DNA of 62,545 nucleotides from an uncultured Lysobacteraceae bacterium (lineage in GTDB: Bacteria > Pseudomonadota > Gammaproteobacteria > Xanthomonadales > Xanthomonadaceae). Of the stretch, positions 34,245 through 43,963 are shown piece after piece (within the stretch, counting starts at the first letter, position 1; each line of letters begins with the position of its first letter). The notes below the pieces were generated by a model, which did not search any database, had not been told where the DNA came from, and worked only from the letters and a program-made list of their open reading frames with translations. The position numbers and the translations under genes were made by a program. Location: contig CAMLLG010000016.1 of NCBI GenBank assembly GCA_946480825.1, positions 1-62,545 on the forward strand, given 5' to 3'.

Positions 34245-35771
34245 ATGAACACCGCTCCCATCGCCGACGACCGCGTGACCGAGATCGTGATCGTGGGCGG
34301 CGGCACCGCCGGCTGGATGACCGCCGCGGCGCTGTCGAAAGTCCTGGACCGATCGTATTCGATCCGCCTGGTGGAATCCGAGGAGATCGGCACCGTCGGC
34401 GTCGGCGAAGCGACGATCCCGATGATCAAGCTCTACAACACCGCGCTGGATCTGGACGAGGCGCAGTTCGTGCGCGAAACGATGGGCTCGTTCAAGCTCG
34501 GCATCGAATTCGTGAACTGGGGACGGCTGGGCGACAGTTACATCCACGGCTTCGGCAAGATCGGCCAGGATCTCGGCGTGGTGCCCTTCTACCAGTACTG
34601 GCTGAAGATGCACCAGGCCGGCAAGGCCGCGCCGCTGGACGATTATTCGATCAACACCTTCGCCGCGCGCCACGACAAGTTCATGCGCGCGGTCACCGAC
34701 CGGCCGAATTCGCCGCTGGCCGACATCGCCTACGCCTACCATTTCGACGCCGGCCTGTACGCGCGCTTCCTGCGCCGCTATGCCGAAGCCCGCGGCGTGG
34801 TGCGGACCGAAGGCAAGGTCATGCACGTGGAACAGAACCCCGAGACCGGCTTCGTCGCCGCGATCACGCTGGAGAGCGGCGAACGCATTCCCGGGCAGCT
34901 GTTCGTCGACTGCTCCGGCTTCCGCGGCCTGTTGATCGAACAGACGCTCAAGAGCGGCTACATCGACTGGACCCACTGGCTGCCCTGCGACCGCGCGGCG
35001 GCGGTGCCCTGCGTGCGCACCACGCCGCTGACGCCGTACACGCGTTCGACCGCGCGCGCCGCCGGTTGGCAGTGGCGCATTCCGCTGCAGCACCGGGTCG
35101 GCAACGGCCACGTCTTCAGCAGCCGCTTCATCAGCGAGGACGAGGCCGTCGCGACGCTGATGGCCAATCTGGAAGGCGAAGCGCTGGCCGAGCCGCGCGT
35201 GCTGCGCTTCGTCACCGGCAAGCGCAGGAAGTTCTGGAACAAGAACGTGGTCGCGATCGGTCTTTCCAGCGGCTTCATGGAGCCGCTGGAATCGACCAGC
35301 ATTCATCTCATCCAGTCCAGCATCGCGCGCCTGACCGCATTCTTCCCGCACGCCGGATTCGACGAGACCGACATCGACGAATTCAACGCGCATTCGGATT
35401 TCGAGTTCGACAAGATCCGCGATTTCCTGATCCTGCATTACCACGCCACCGAGCGCGACGACACGCCGTTCTGGGACTATTGCCGGACGATGGACGTGCC
35501 CGAATCGCTGACCCGCAAGATGGACCTGTTCCGCAGCAACGGCCGCATCTTCCGCGACGCCAACGAACTGTTCGCCGAGCCCAGCTGGATGCAGGTGATG
35601 CACGGACAGCGGATGGAACCGCGCGGCTACCACGCGCTGGTCGACGTGTATCCGGAAGAGAAGATCGCCGAATTCATGGCCGGCATCCGCGGCGTCATCG
35701 CCAACTGCACGCGGGTGATGCCCACCCACGAGGAATTCATCGCCAGGCACTGTGCGGCGAAACCGATGTGA
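34245..35771 (+). CDS. Tryptophan-halogenase-like FAD protein
   Basis: 508 residues. N-terminal FAD-binding VIVGGGTAGWMTAA, then GVGEATIPM, then Lys84 in SFKLGIEFVNW at the place of the catalytic lysine of PrnA-type halogenases. The GWxWxIP motif that distinguishes halogenases from monooxygenases is present as GWQWRIP (near residue 273). Late motif SSGFMEPLESTSIHLIQ is also typical. In sugar-uptake loci of this order, such genes are common yet no halogenated product is known. It is divergent from the pullulanase operon and shares its operator. Confidence 0.9.
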   Translation: MNTAPIADDRVTEIVIVGGGTAGWMTAAALSKVLDRSYSIRLVESEEIGTVGVGEATIPMIKLYNTALDLDEAQFVRETMGSFKLGIEFVNWGRLGDSYIHGFGKIGQDLGVVPFYQYWLKMHQAGKAAPLDDYSINTFAARHDKFMRAVTDRPNSPLADIAYAYHFDAGLYARFLRRYAEARGVVRTEGKVMHVEQNPETGFVAAITLESGERIPGQLFVDCSGFRGLLIEQTLKSGYIDWTHWLPCDRAAAVPCVRTTPLTPYTRSTARAAGWQWRIPLQHRVGNGHVFSSRFISEDEAVATLMANLEGEALAEPRVLRFVTGKRRKFWNKNVVAIGLSSGFMEPLESTSIHLIQSSIARLTAFFPHAGFDETDIDEFNAHSDFEFDKIRDFLILHYHATERDDTPFWDYCRTMDVPESLTRKMDLFRSNGRIFRDANELFAEPSWMQVMHGQRMEPRGYHALVDVYPEEKIAEFMAGIRGVIANCTRVMPTHEEFIARHCAAKPM

Positions 35772-35913
35772 GTCGCGGCGTTGCAAGTCGGGGCGGCGAG
35801 CGCCGCCGCGTGGATCGATGTGCCGCATGCGCGCGCATCCGCCTGCCGATCGGGAGCGCGACGATGCCATGCGCACGGCGTCCGCGAACGTCGCCGCGAT
35901 GCGCGAAACGATC

Positions 35914-35927
35914 TGAATACGTTTGCA
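35914..35927. promoter_or_regulatory. LacI-type operator upstream of carrier/GH13 operon
   Basis: TGAATACGTTTGCA, 115 bases before the carrier ATG at 36043, in a 271-bp intergenic region. It differs from the 34126 site at one of 14 positions. Confidence 0.6.
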
Positions 35928-36042
35928 TGCGCGAAATGCTGCACTGCAACGTGCCGCACGCGATGCGCGCGGGCATCGTAGCCGCGCGACGCTGCGCGAC
36001 CGCGCACGTCATGCCGCCAGCCATGCCCGCCAGGACCCCACG

Positions 36043-37458
36043 ATGACCCCGAACGCGACGCCGCAAGGCACCCCGCCACTCAAACCGCAGCTCTCGTTCT
36101 GGCAGATCTGGAACATGTCGTTCGGGTTTCTGGGCATCCAGTTCGGTTTCGCGCTGCAGGGCGGCTTCATGTCGCGCATCTTCCAGACGCTCGGCGCCGA
36201 GAAGGACGCGCTGCCGCTGCTTTGGATCGCGGCGCCGCTGACCGGCCTGCTGGTGCAACCGATCGTCGGGTATTTGAGCGATCGCACTTGGCACCCGATC
36301 CTCGGCCGACGCCGGCCGTACTTCCTGATCGGCGCGATCATGAGTTCGATCGCACTGATCTTCGTGCCGCACTCGCCGGCGCTGTGGGTCGCGGCGGGCC
36401 TGCTGTGGGTGCTGGATGCGTCGATCAACATCTCGATGGAACCGTTCCGCGCGCTGGTCGCGGACAAGCTTCCCGAAAACCAGCGTTCCTACGGTTTCGT
36501 CCTGCAGACACTGATCATCGGCATCGGTACCTGGGTCGCGAGCAATCTGCCCTGGTTCGTCAGCCAGCTCGGCGTACCCAACGAGGCCGGTCCGGGGGTG
36601 GTCCCGCCATCGGTGAAGATCGCTTTCGCGATCGGCGCCTTCGTGTTCCTCGCCAGCATTCTGGTCACGATCTTCACCACCCGCGAATATCCGCCCGAGG
36701 ACATGGAACGTTTCAAGGCGGAGAAGGCCGCCAGCGGCAATTTCTTCGCCGAGATCCTGCACAACATCGCGCGCATGCCGAAGCAGATGCTCAACATCGG
36801 CATCGTGCAGTTCTTCAGTTGGCTGGCGTTCTTCAGCATGTGGAGCATGGCGACGCCGGGCCTGACCGAACACGTGTTCAAGGCGCCGGCGCCCGATCCC
36901 GAAGCCTTCGACATGGCAGTGCCGGCGCAGGCCGATGCCTTCGCCGCAGCCAATCAGGCGTTCCAGAACGCCGCCGACCTGGTCGGTTCGTACATGGGCT
37001 ATTACGGCCTGTCGTCGATGGTGATCGCGCTGCTGCTGGCCTTCTACGCTTCGCGGCGCACGGTCAACCGCAAGGGCGTGCATTTCGTCTCGCTGGTGCT
37101 CGGCGGACTCGGCTTCCTGTCGATGGCGGCCGTGCCCGATCCCGTGTGGCTCATCGGTTCCTTCGCGCTGGTCGGCATCGCCTGGGCCAGCATCCTCTCG
37201 ATGCCCTATGCCTTGCTCGCCAGCTGCATCGACGAAAAAAAGATGGGCGTGTACATGGGCATTTTCAACATGTTCATCGTCATCCCGCAGATCGTCGCCG
37301 CGACCCTCCTCGGGCCGACCCTGCGCACGCTGTTCGACAACCGCCCGATCTTCGCGCTGATCATCAGCGGCGCCAGTCTGATCGTCGGCGCACTGTGCCT
37401 GTTCCGGGTGCACGAGCCGAAGATCGCGCACACCGGGACAACTGCGGCGGCGCGTTGA
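36043..37458 (+). CDS. SLC45/GPH-type sugar:proton symporter (maltose/maltodextrin)
   Basis: 471 residues, 12 predicted membrane helices. After helix 2 it has [18 protein letters not shown], the SDx...GRRRP loop of the SLC45/sucrose-transporter branch of the MFS. The large loop between helices 6 and 7 carries acidic and Ala-rich sequence. ATG 36043 follows AGGA. With an operator upstream and the GH13 gene downstream, its likely load is maltose or short maltodextrins across the inner membrane. A second carrier of the same type lies at 40578-42029. Confidence 0.88.
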   Translation: MTPNATPQGTPPLKPQLSFWQIWNMSFGFLGIQFGFALQGGFMSRIFQTLGAEKDALPLLWIAAPLTGLLVQPIVGYLSDRTWHPILGRRRPYFLIGAIMSSIALIFVPHSPALWVAAGLLWVLDASINISMEPFRALVADKLPENQRSYGFVLQTLIIGIGTWVASNLPWFVSQLGVPNEAGPGVVPPSVKIAFAIGAFVFLASILVTIFTTREYPPEDMERFKAEKAASGNFFAEILHNIARMPKQMLNIGIVQFFSWLAFFSMWSMATPGLTEHVFKAPAPDPEAFDMAVPAQADAFAAANQAFQNAADLVGSYMGYYGLSSMVIALLLAFYASRRTVNRKGVHFVSLVLGGLGFLSMAAVPDPVWLIGSFALVGIAWASILSMPYALLASCIDEKKMGVYMGIFNMFIVIPQIVAATLLGPTLRTLFDNRPIFALIISGASLIVGALCLFRVHEPKIAHTGTTAAAR

Positions 37459-37497
37459 CGACGACCGCGACGGCCCGCCCGCACAACCTCAAACCCC

Positions 37498-37677
37498 ATG
37501 GCGCTACGCAGCGAAGTCTGCCCCGTCGGCAAGGACCGCAGCCATGTGCCCGGCATGCAGACATCGGCGTTGGCCCTGCCGGCCGCTGCGATCGGAGGCC
37601 TCCATGTCGTCAGCGGCGATGTCGCGTCCGCGGATGCGGCGCAGGCGCGCGCGACGACCTGCGCCGATATCCTCTGA
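37498..37677 (+). CDS. Possible 59-aa protein between carrier and GH13 genes
   Basis: ATG 37498 to TGA 37675-37677. About 83% of codons end in G or C, as in real genes here, and it closes 20 bases before the GH13 start. No ribosome site, no recognisable domain. It could be a remnant; treat as tentative. Confidence 0.22.
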   Translation: MALRSEVCPVGKDRSHVPGMQTSALALPAAAIGGLHVVSGDVASADAAQARATTCADIL

Positions 37678-37697
37678 TCCGAACGGAGATTCTCCCG

Positions 37698-39416
37698 ATG
37701 CACTCCCGTCTGTTCATCTGCATGCTGATCGCAGGCCTGGCCGCATCCGGGCCTGCCGGCGCGGCCGAGTCCGATCGCTGCGATGCCGGCTGCGAACGTT
37801 TTGTCGGCACCACCGAACCGATGGCCTCCGACGCGGTGTATTTCGTGATCACGGACCGGTTCGTCAACGGCGACCCCGGCAACGACCAGCGCGATCAGGG
37901 TCGCGAGAAGGGCCCGGAGTTCGCCACCTTCGACCGGCCCACACCGGGCGCCGAGGCAGAGCAGGACAACGTCGGTTACCTCGGCGGCGACTTCAAGGGC
38001 GTGCTCGACAACGCCGGCTACATCCGCGACATGGGCTTCGGCGCGGTGTGGATCACGCCGATCGTGGACAACCCCGACGAGGCTTTCACCGGCGGCACGC
38101 CGGTGGTCAAGGGCGGGCTGTGGACCGATGGCGGCAAAACCGGATACCACGGCTACTGGGGCGTGAATTTCCATCGACTCGACGAGCATCTGCCCAGCCC
38201 CGGCCTCGACTTCCGCGCGTTCGCCGGCCGGATGCGCGCGCAGGGGCTGAAGGTGGTCCTCGATATCGTCGCCAACCACGGCTCGCCCGCGTTCGGCATG
38301 CCGGTGGACCAGCCGAAATTCGGCGAGCTGTACGACGCCGAAGGCCGCCTCGTCGCCGATCACCAGAATCTGCCGCGCGAGCGCCTCGATCCCGTCGGCA
38401 ACCCGCTGCATGCGCTCTACAACACCGGCGAGGGCATCGCCGAACTGTCGGATCTGGCCGACGCCAATCCCGCCTTGCTCGATTACATGTTCGAGGCCCA
38501 CAGTCGCTGGATCGACGAAGGTGCCGACGCGTTCCGGATCGACACCATCGGCTGGATGCCGCACGCGTTCTGGAAATCCTTCGCCGACCGCATCCGCGCG
38601 CACCGGCCGGGATTCTTCATGTTCGCCGAAGCCTTCAGCTACGACGCGCGCGAGATCGCCGCACACACGCGGCCGGAAAACGGCGGCTACAGCGTGCTCG
38701 ATTTCCCGCTCAAGGGCGCGATGGAGCGGGTGTTCGGGCGCGAGGGCGCGGGATACCAGGCCTTGCGCCGGCCGCTGCATCTTGAGCGCGGTCCCTACCG
38801 CAATCCCTACGCGCTGATGACGATGTACGACAACCACGATACGCCGCGACTGGATGCGGACGACGCCGGTTTCATCGACGCCCACAATTTCCTGTTCACC
38901 GCGCGCGGCACTCCGGTGATCTATTACGGCTCGGAGGTCGGGTTCATGCGCGGCACCGCGGAACACGCCGGCAACCGCAATTATTTCGGGCAGACGCGGG
39001 TGGATGCCGCACCGCGCAGCCCGATCCACCAGGCGCTGCGCCGGATTGCGCGCGTACGCGCGCAAACGCCTGCGCTGCAGCGCGGGCTGCAGGTCGTGCT
39101 GCGCATGCACGGCGACCAGGCGGCGTTCTATCGTGTGCTGCAGCACGACGGAAGCGCGCAGATCGCACTCGTGCTGTTGAACAAGGGCGATGCCGCCGCC
39201 GAGCTGCAGGCCGGCAAATACCTGCAACCGGGCGCCTGGCGCTCGGCGCTGGACGGACGCGTGATCGAAGTCGAAGCCGGCAAGCCGCTGGTCGCAAGCG
39301 TGCCCGCGCATGGCGTGGAGGTGCTGGTGCTCGATGCGCCGGTGGTCGATGCCGGCTTGCGGAAGGCGCTGAAGCGCGCGCAGGCTGCGGTCCGGGAAGA
39401 CACCGATCGGCCATGA
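37698..39416 (+). CDS. Exported GH13 alpha-amylase/CGTase-like enzyme
   Basis: 572 residues; ATG 37698 has GGAG nine bases ahead and begins a signal peptide (RLFICMLIAGLAASGPAGA). The start of the barrel, DAVYFVITDRFVNGDPGND, is like cyclodextrin glucanotransferases and maltogenic amylases. Catalytic residues: nucleophile Asp in FRIDTIGW, acid/base Glu in FMFAEAFS, and Asp in YDNHDTPRLD; region I is DIVANHGS. A C-terminal beta domain closes it. It would act on starch or maltodextrin in the periplasm with the pullulanase and GH97 enzyme. Exact product cannot be told. Confidence 0.9.
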   Translation: MHSRLFICMLIAGLAASGPAGAAESDRCDAGCERFVGTTEPMASDAVYFVITDRFVNGDPGNDQRDQGREKGPEFATFDRPTPGAEAEQDNVGYLGGDFKGVLDNAGYIRDMGFGAVWITPIVDNPDEAFTGGTPVVKGGLWTDGGKTGYHGYWGVNFHRLDEHLPSPGLDFRAFAGRMRAQGLKVVLDIVANHGSPAFGMPVDQPKFGELYDAEGRLVADHQNLPRERLDPVGNPLHALYNTGEGIAELSDLADANPALLDYMFEAHSRWIDEGADAFRIDTIGWMPHAFWKSFADRIRAHRPGFFMFAEAFSYDAREIAAHTRPENGGYSVLDFPLKGAMERVFGREGAGYQALRRPLHLERGPYRNPYALMTMYDNHDTPRLDADDAGFIDAHNFLFTARGTPVIYYGSEVGFMRGTAEHAGNRNYFGQTRVDAAPRSPIHQALRRIARVRAQTPALQRGLQVVLRMHGDQAAFYRVLQHDGSAQIALVLLNKGDAAAELQAGKYLQPGAWRSALDGRVIEVEAGKPLVASVPAHGVEVLVLDAPVVDAGLRKALKRAQAAVREDTDRP

Positions 39417-39449
39417 CCCTCGCCCGGTCAGCCGTTCGCGCCGTCAGCC

Positions 39450-40481
39450 CTAAGCCCCGCTCGACCGCCGCACCACCAGTTTCGCCGGCAGCATCTGGCT
39501 CTGCGCGGCGTGGCCGTTCACCAGCTTGAGCAGAGTCTCGACCAGCAATTCGCCCGCGTGGGCGGTGTCCTGGTAGACGGTGGTCAGCGGCGGGTTGCAG
39601 AAGCGCGACATGGCGATGTCGTCGAAGCCGACCACGGCCACGTCTTCGGGCACGCGCAGACCGTGTTCGAGCAGGGCGCGGATCGCGCCGATCGCGATCA
39701 GGTCGCTGGCGGCGAACACCGCGTCGAACAGCACGCCGCGGCCGAGCAGCGCCTTCGCCGCTTCGTAGCCTTCTTCCTCGGAGCTGAGCGCATCGACCTG
39801 CAGCGCCGCGTCTTCGGCGATACCGGCCGCGCGCTGCACGAGCTCGCAGCCGCGATAGCGCGCGTGGAATTCCGGATAGTGGCTGGACGCATCGCCGAGA
39901 AAGGCGATGCTGCGCCGGCCGAGGCCGAGCAGATGCTCGCCGACGAGACGGCCACCGGCGAAATTGTCGCAGCCGATCGACACGCCCGGCTGGTCCGGCA
40001 ACACCGCGCCCCAGCGCACGAAATGCGTGCCCTGCTCGACCAGACGTTCGAGTTTCGGACGGTAATCGACGTAGTCGCCGTAACCGAGCAGGATCAGGCC
40101 GTCGGCCTTCATGCTGTCTTCGTAGTCGGCGTGCCAGTCGTCGGACAACTGCTGGAACGAGACCAGCAGATCGTGATGCTGGCGCGCGCAGGCGCGGGTG
40201 ATCGAACCGAGCATCGACAGGAAGAACGGATTGATGTTCGACTCGTCCTCGGTCGGGTCCTCGAACAGCAGCAGCGCGAGCGTGCCGACGCGCTGGGTGC
40301 GCAGGCTGGAGGCGCGGCGGTCGACCTTGTAGTTGAGTTCCTGCACCGCATCGAGGACGCGCTTGCGGGTTTCGGCGTTGACCAGCGGACTGCCGCGCAA
40401 CACGCGCGAAACGGTGGCCTGCGAGACGCCCGCACGATGGGCGATGTCGACCGAGGTGGCCTTGGTTTTGCGAAGCGCCAT
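39450..40481 (-). CDS. LacI-family regulator of the maltodextrin locus
   Basis: 343 residues from ATG 40481. N-terminal helix-turn-helix [20 protein letters not shown] with the hinge helix near VDRRASSLR, followed by a periplasmic-binding-protein-like sensor domain ([54 protein letters not shown]). It likely represses the three operator-bearing promoters until maltose or a related sugar binds (inference from motif positions). It follows the second carrier gene by 96 bases and may also have its own promoter: TACACT reads leftward at 40515-40510. Confidence 0.93.
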   Translation of the reverse strand: MALRKTKATSVDIAHRAGVSQATVSRVLRGSPLVNAETRKRVLDAVQELNYKVDRRASSLRTQRVGTLALLLFEDPTEDESNINPFFLSMLGSITRACARQHHDLLVSFQQLSDDWHADYEDSMKADGLILLGYGDYVDYRPKLERLVEQGTHFVRWGAVLPDQPGVSIGCDNFAGGRLVGEHLLGLGRRSIAFLGDASSHYPEFHARYRGCELVQRAAGIAEDAALQVDALSSEEEGYEAAKALLGRGVLFDAVFAASDLIAIGAIRALLEHGLRVPEDVAVVGFDDIAMSRFCNPPLTTVYQDTAHAGELLVETLLKLVNGHAAQSQMLPAKLVVRRSSGA

Positions 40482-40577
40482 GAGGCTGTCCGATCCGGTG
40501 CAGGCCTGAAGTGTAGTCAGGTCGGGGCGCGGGCGCACCCCGTGCGCACGCATCGCCCGCGCGGGGCGACGATCCGA

Positions 40578-42029
40578 TCAGTGGTTGCCGGCGCCGGGCG
40601 TCGCGTCGCGCACGTGCGGCGCGCCCTGTTTCACCGCCAGCCACGCCAGCGCCGAGAGCAGCATGCAGCCGCCGCCGATCGCGAACACTAGCGCCTTGTT
40701 CTCCAGCTGCGACAGCAGATAGCCCACGCCCAGACTCACCGCGAGTTGCGGCAACACCACGCTGAGGTTGAACACGCCCATGTACAGACCGATCCGCGCC
40801 GGCGAAACGCCCTGCGAGAAGATCGCGAACGGCAGACTGACGATCGCGCCCCAGCCCAGACCCATCAGGCCCATGCCCACGTACACCGCGGCGTGGCTGT
40901 GGCCGAACAGATAGACGAAGCCGAAACCGACGGCCATCGTCGCGAGACTGGCCGCATGCACGCGCACCTCGCGGAAGCGCAGCGCCAGCGGGCTGAGCAC
41001 CAGCGCGGGCACCACCGCGGCGACCGCGTTCAACGACAGGAAACTGAAGGACATCAGCTGGCCGGTGGCGTCGTCGTCCAGCTGCGGAAAACGCTGCTGC
41101 ACGAAGCCGATCATGAACACGAACAGGGTCTGCATGCCGAACCAGCTGATCGCATGCGCCGCCAGCACCTTGCGGAAACCGGCGATGTCCTCGCGGCCGT
41201 CCAGCGTCTGTTTTTCGGTCAACGCATGCAGGATCAGCGCCAGCGCCAACACACCGAACACCGCCTCCAGCCACAGACCGTGCGCCTTCGCGCCGGCGAG
41301 CTTCATGCCCATCGCGATCAGCGCGTACACCGCGAACGCCCACAGCGGACGCATCAGCATCAGCAGCGCGCCGGGGCCGAGCTTCTCGGTCGACGCGCCG
41401 GTTTCGGTATGCGCCAGTTGTCGCGGCTCTTCCACCAGCAGCGCCGGCACGATCGAGAACACCAGCGCCAGGCCGGCGCCGAAATAGATCAGCGCGACAT
41501 TGCCCCAGATCGCGCCGATGGCGTACGCCAGCACGCCGAACGTGCCCGACACCGTCTGCATCCAGGTGTAGCCGGCGGTGCGCTTCGGACCTTCCGGCGT
41601 CACGTCGGTGATGATCGAACGGGTCGGATTGAAACCGAGGTTGATCGACAGATCCAGCGCCAGGGCGACGGTGATCGCCACGCCGAGGATCGCGTCGAGA
41701 CCCAGCGCCTCGTCGATCGCGCCGATCGAGGGCAGCGCCAGCAGCATCAGCGACGTCAGCACGCCGCCGACCACGATGAACGGCCGTCGCCGCCCGCCCC
41801 AGATCCAGACGTTGTCGCTGATGATGCCGATCAACACCTGGCCGAGAATGCCCGCCAGCGGACCCGCGGCCCAGACGATGCCGATCTCGTGGATGTTCAA
41901 CCCGTACTTGGTGGACAGCAGCCAGCTCAGCGCGGAAATCTGCACCGCCAGCGCGAAGCCCATCGCCGTCGACGGCAGGCTCAGCAGCATCAGGAACGGC
42001 AGCGACAGGCGTTCTTGCATCCGCAGCAT
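40578..42029 (-). CDS. Second SLC45/GPH-type sugar symporter
   Basis: 483 residues from ATG 42029, chosen because GGAGG lies seven bases upstream. Twelve predicted helices; loop 2-3 is ISDNVWIWGGRRRPF, the same family signature as the carrier at 36043, from which it is clearly diverged. The pair may differ in chain-length preference (inference). An operator lies 56 bases before the start codon. The LacI gene follows on the same strand. Confidence 0.88.
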   Translation of the reverse strand: MLRMQERLSLPFLMLLSLPSTAMGFALAVQISALSWLLSTKYGLNIHEIGIVWAAGPLAGILGQVLIGIISDNVWIWGGRRRPFIVVGGVLTSLMLLALPSIGAIDEALGLDAILGVAITVALALDLSINLGFNPTRSIITDVTPEGPKRTAGYTWMQTVSGTFGVLAYAIGAIWGNVALIYFGAGLALVFSIVPALLVEEPRQLAHTETGASTEKLGPGALLMLMRPLWAFAVYALIAMGMKLAGAKAHGLWLEAVFGVLALALILHALTEKQTLDGREDIAGFRKVLAAHAISWFGMQTLFVFMIGFVQQRFPQLDDDATGQLMSFSFLSLNAVAAVVPALVLSPLALRFREVRVHAASLATMAVGFGFVYLFGHSHAAVYVGMGLMGLGWGAIVSLPFAIFSQGVSPARIGLYMGVFNLSVVLPQLAVSLGVGYLLSQLENKALVFAIGGGCMLLSALAWLAVKQGAPHVRDATPGAGNH

Positions 42030-42085
42030 GGGCGGTCCTCCCCGGGTGGTGCCGCAGCATAGCCCGCGGGTTTGCCGGCTGGCAT

Positions 42086-42099
42086 GAATACGGTTGCTG
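42086..42099. promoter_or_regulatory. LacI-type operator upstream of second carrier
   Basis: TGAATACGGTTGCT, matching the other two sites in the TGAATACG half and in the TTGC of the 35914 site. It lies within the expected promoter region of the leftward carrier-lacI transcript, so the regulator may also control itself. Confidence 0.5.
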
Positions 42100-42228
42100 C
42101 TGCGATGCAGCATGGCCGCCCGTCATGGCGGTGCGACCTTCCGGCGGTTCGCGCCGCGATTCGCGGCGCGTCCGCGGGCCTGCGCGACGACGGCGCGGCT
42201 ATCCTGCCCGCGATCCCGGGAGCAAGAC

Positions 42229-42597
42229 ATGGCCAACTGGAACTGCACCAGCTGCGGCGAAGACAACGATTCGGAATTCGGCATCTGCTGGAACTGCGGC
42301 CTGCCCTCCGACGGCGGCGCGATCGACCCGGCGTTCGCGGTCGAGGACGCACTGGTGGTCGACGACGAAACGCCCGCGGCGCGCGAGCTTGCCTGTGCGC
42401 GCTGCGGCGCGGGGATGCAGGCGCTGGGCCGTCTGCGCCTGCACGAAAGCGCGCGCACGCTGCCGGTGATCCATGGTCCCCTGGGCGAACGCCCGATCGA
42501 CCCCGAATCCTTCGACGCCTACGCCTGCACGCGCCCGGATTGCGGCAAGGTCGAATTCTTCACGATCGCGCTGACGGACGTGTCGATGCAGGACTGA
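42229..42597 (+). CDS. Small double zinc-ribbon protein
   Basis: 122 residues; ATG 42229 follows GGGAGC. The first ribbon is WNCTSCGEDND...ICWNCGLP (two CxxC). A second Cys set is ACARCGAGM and ACTRPDCGKVEFF. The second half resembles nucleic-acid-binding zinc ribbons seen in small stand-alone proteins. Cytoplasmic. Function unknown. Confidence 0.8.
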   Translation: MANWNCTSCGEDNDSEFGICWNCGLPSDGGAIDPAFAVEDALVVDDETPAARELACARCGAGMQALGRLRLHESARTLPVIHGPLGERPIDPESFDAYACTRPDCGKVEFFTIALTDVSMQD

Positions 42598-42707
42598 AGC
42601 CGCGGCGTCGGATAGGCGCAGGCTGCAGCCGGTATCATGCGCGGCCCGGCACCGACCGCGATGCGGTCGACGCCCCCGGCAACACCGCCACCGCACACTT
42701 CGTCCGC

Positions 42708-43853
42708 ATGCGCCCACGCCTCGTTTTCGCCGCCTTCCTGCTCTCGTCCTTCAGCGCCGCCGCCGCCGCGGCCAAGCCCGAAACGCCCGGGTTCGGCCCG
42801 GCCTTCGCCGATGCCGCGGGTACCGTGCCGATCCATGTGGTCGTCCTGCAGCCGCGCATCCGTCCCCGCCTGCTGATCGGCGATGTCTCGACGCCATTCG
42901 TCAACACCGGTGCGCAACCGGGTTGGTCCTTCGGCCAGGGCCTGGGCGTGAGCCTGGCCGCGAATCTGCTGATGTACGCCGCGATGAGCAGCGATGCGAA
43001 AGCCCGCGCGGTCGCGTTCGCGCAGCCGCCGTTCGCGACGATCCGCGCGCAGGGCTGCGATCTGCCCACGCTTCATGCATCGCAGCCTGATGCATCGCAA
43101 CCGGCCATCGTCGAGGCGGTCGTCGATGCGATCCGGACCCGCTGGCCCGATGCGCGGATCCAGGTCGCGGTGCTGGAGAAGGGGCAGGACATCGATGACG
43201 TGACGCCCAAGCGCACCGCGCCGCATGTCCGCCTGCAGGTCTCGTCCACGCTCGCCGCCGATTTCACCGCCCTCATCGCCCACATCGAAGCGGAGGGTTA
43301 TCCGGGTGCCGGCCGCAAACCGGCATGGCGCGACACCCTGATCGCGGTCTCCGACACGCTCGCGCTGCCCGCCAAGACCGACGACGAAACCGCGCGCTTC
43401 ATCGCCGCGGAAAACGTCCGCTACGAGGCGCTGAATCTCGGCCCGACGATCGCGCGGATCAACGCCAGGGGCGGCACGGGCCGGCCGCATGAGCGCGCCG
43501 AACGCAAGCGCGTCGCGCGGATGATCGAGGACCACAAGACGATCCTGGCCGAAGCGCAGCGGCCGTCGTGGACGCCACTGACCGGCACGCAGCGACTCGC
43601 GACGCTGTGGTCGGAAGACGGATGCGGCCACATGCGCACCGCGCTGTCCGCCAACGCGCGCGATGCCGGCGTCCTGGTCGCCGCCCTGTTCGGACAGACG
43701 CTGCCGCCCCGGATGCCGATGGATTCCGCGCGGCATCCGCGTGAAATCCCCGGCGAACGCGCCATCCTGTCCTTCGCCGGCGGCGTCTTCGTCCTGCGCC
43801 GGGGCGGCGACCGCGTCGAGATGGGGCATCACGAGGCCTTGCTCGAAGACTAG
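42708..43853 (+). CDS. Exported protein of unknown function, 381 aa
   Basis: ATG 42708 starts a signal peptide (RLVFAAFLLSSFSAAAAA). The body is mixed alpha/beta with no recognised motif. SLAANLLMYAAMSSDAKARA and ALFGQTLPPRMPMD are hydrophobic patches that could meet a membrane. It lies 110 bp after the zinc-ribbon gene on the same strand. Not identified further. Confidence 0.7.
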   Translation: MRPRLVFAAFLLSSFSAAAAAAKPETPGFGPAFADAAGTVPIHVVVLQPRIRPRLLIGDVSTPFVNTGAQPGWSFGQGLGVSLAANLLMYAAMSSDAKARAVAFAQPPFATIRAQGCDLPTLHASQPDASQPAIVEAVVDAIRTRWPDARIQVAVLEKGQDIDDVTPKRTAPHVRLQVSSTLAADFTALIAHIEAEGYPGAGRKPAWRDTLIAVSDTLALPAKTDDETARFIAAENVRYEALNLGPTIARINARGGTGRPHERAERKRVARMIEDHKTILAEAQRPSWTPLTGTQRLATLWSEDGCGHMRTALSANARDAGVLVAALFGQTLPPRMPMDSARHPREIPGERAILSFAGGVFVLRRGGDRVEMGHHEALLED

Positions 43854-43910
43854 TGCCCAAGCCTGCGCATCGTGTTGCGCGCCGACGCGGCGGCAAAGCC
43901 GCAGCATCAA

Positions 43911-43935
43911 ACGGTAGAGCGGGCTTCAGCCCGCT
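43911..43935. repeat. Short palindromic repeat unit
   Basis: AGCGGGC-TTCA-GCCCGCT (43918-43935) preceded by ACGGTAG; the same GGTAGAGCGG unit as at 6689. It sits between convergent genes and could serve as a transcript end. Confidence 0.65.
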
Positions 43936-43963
43936 GCGTTCACCCGCAACCTCGAACCCGCGC

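Noticed and set aside
35772..36042. Small open frames in the gap before the first carrier gene
   Set aside because: Arg/Ala-rich, no ribosome site, and the gap holds a LacI-type operator, so a control region is the simpler reading.
31472..36046. Open frame of 1524 codons on the plus strand through the maltodextrin locus
   Set aside because: It runs opposite to the pullulanase gene and out of frame with the halogenase gene, both of which show all family motifs.
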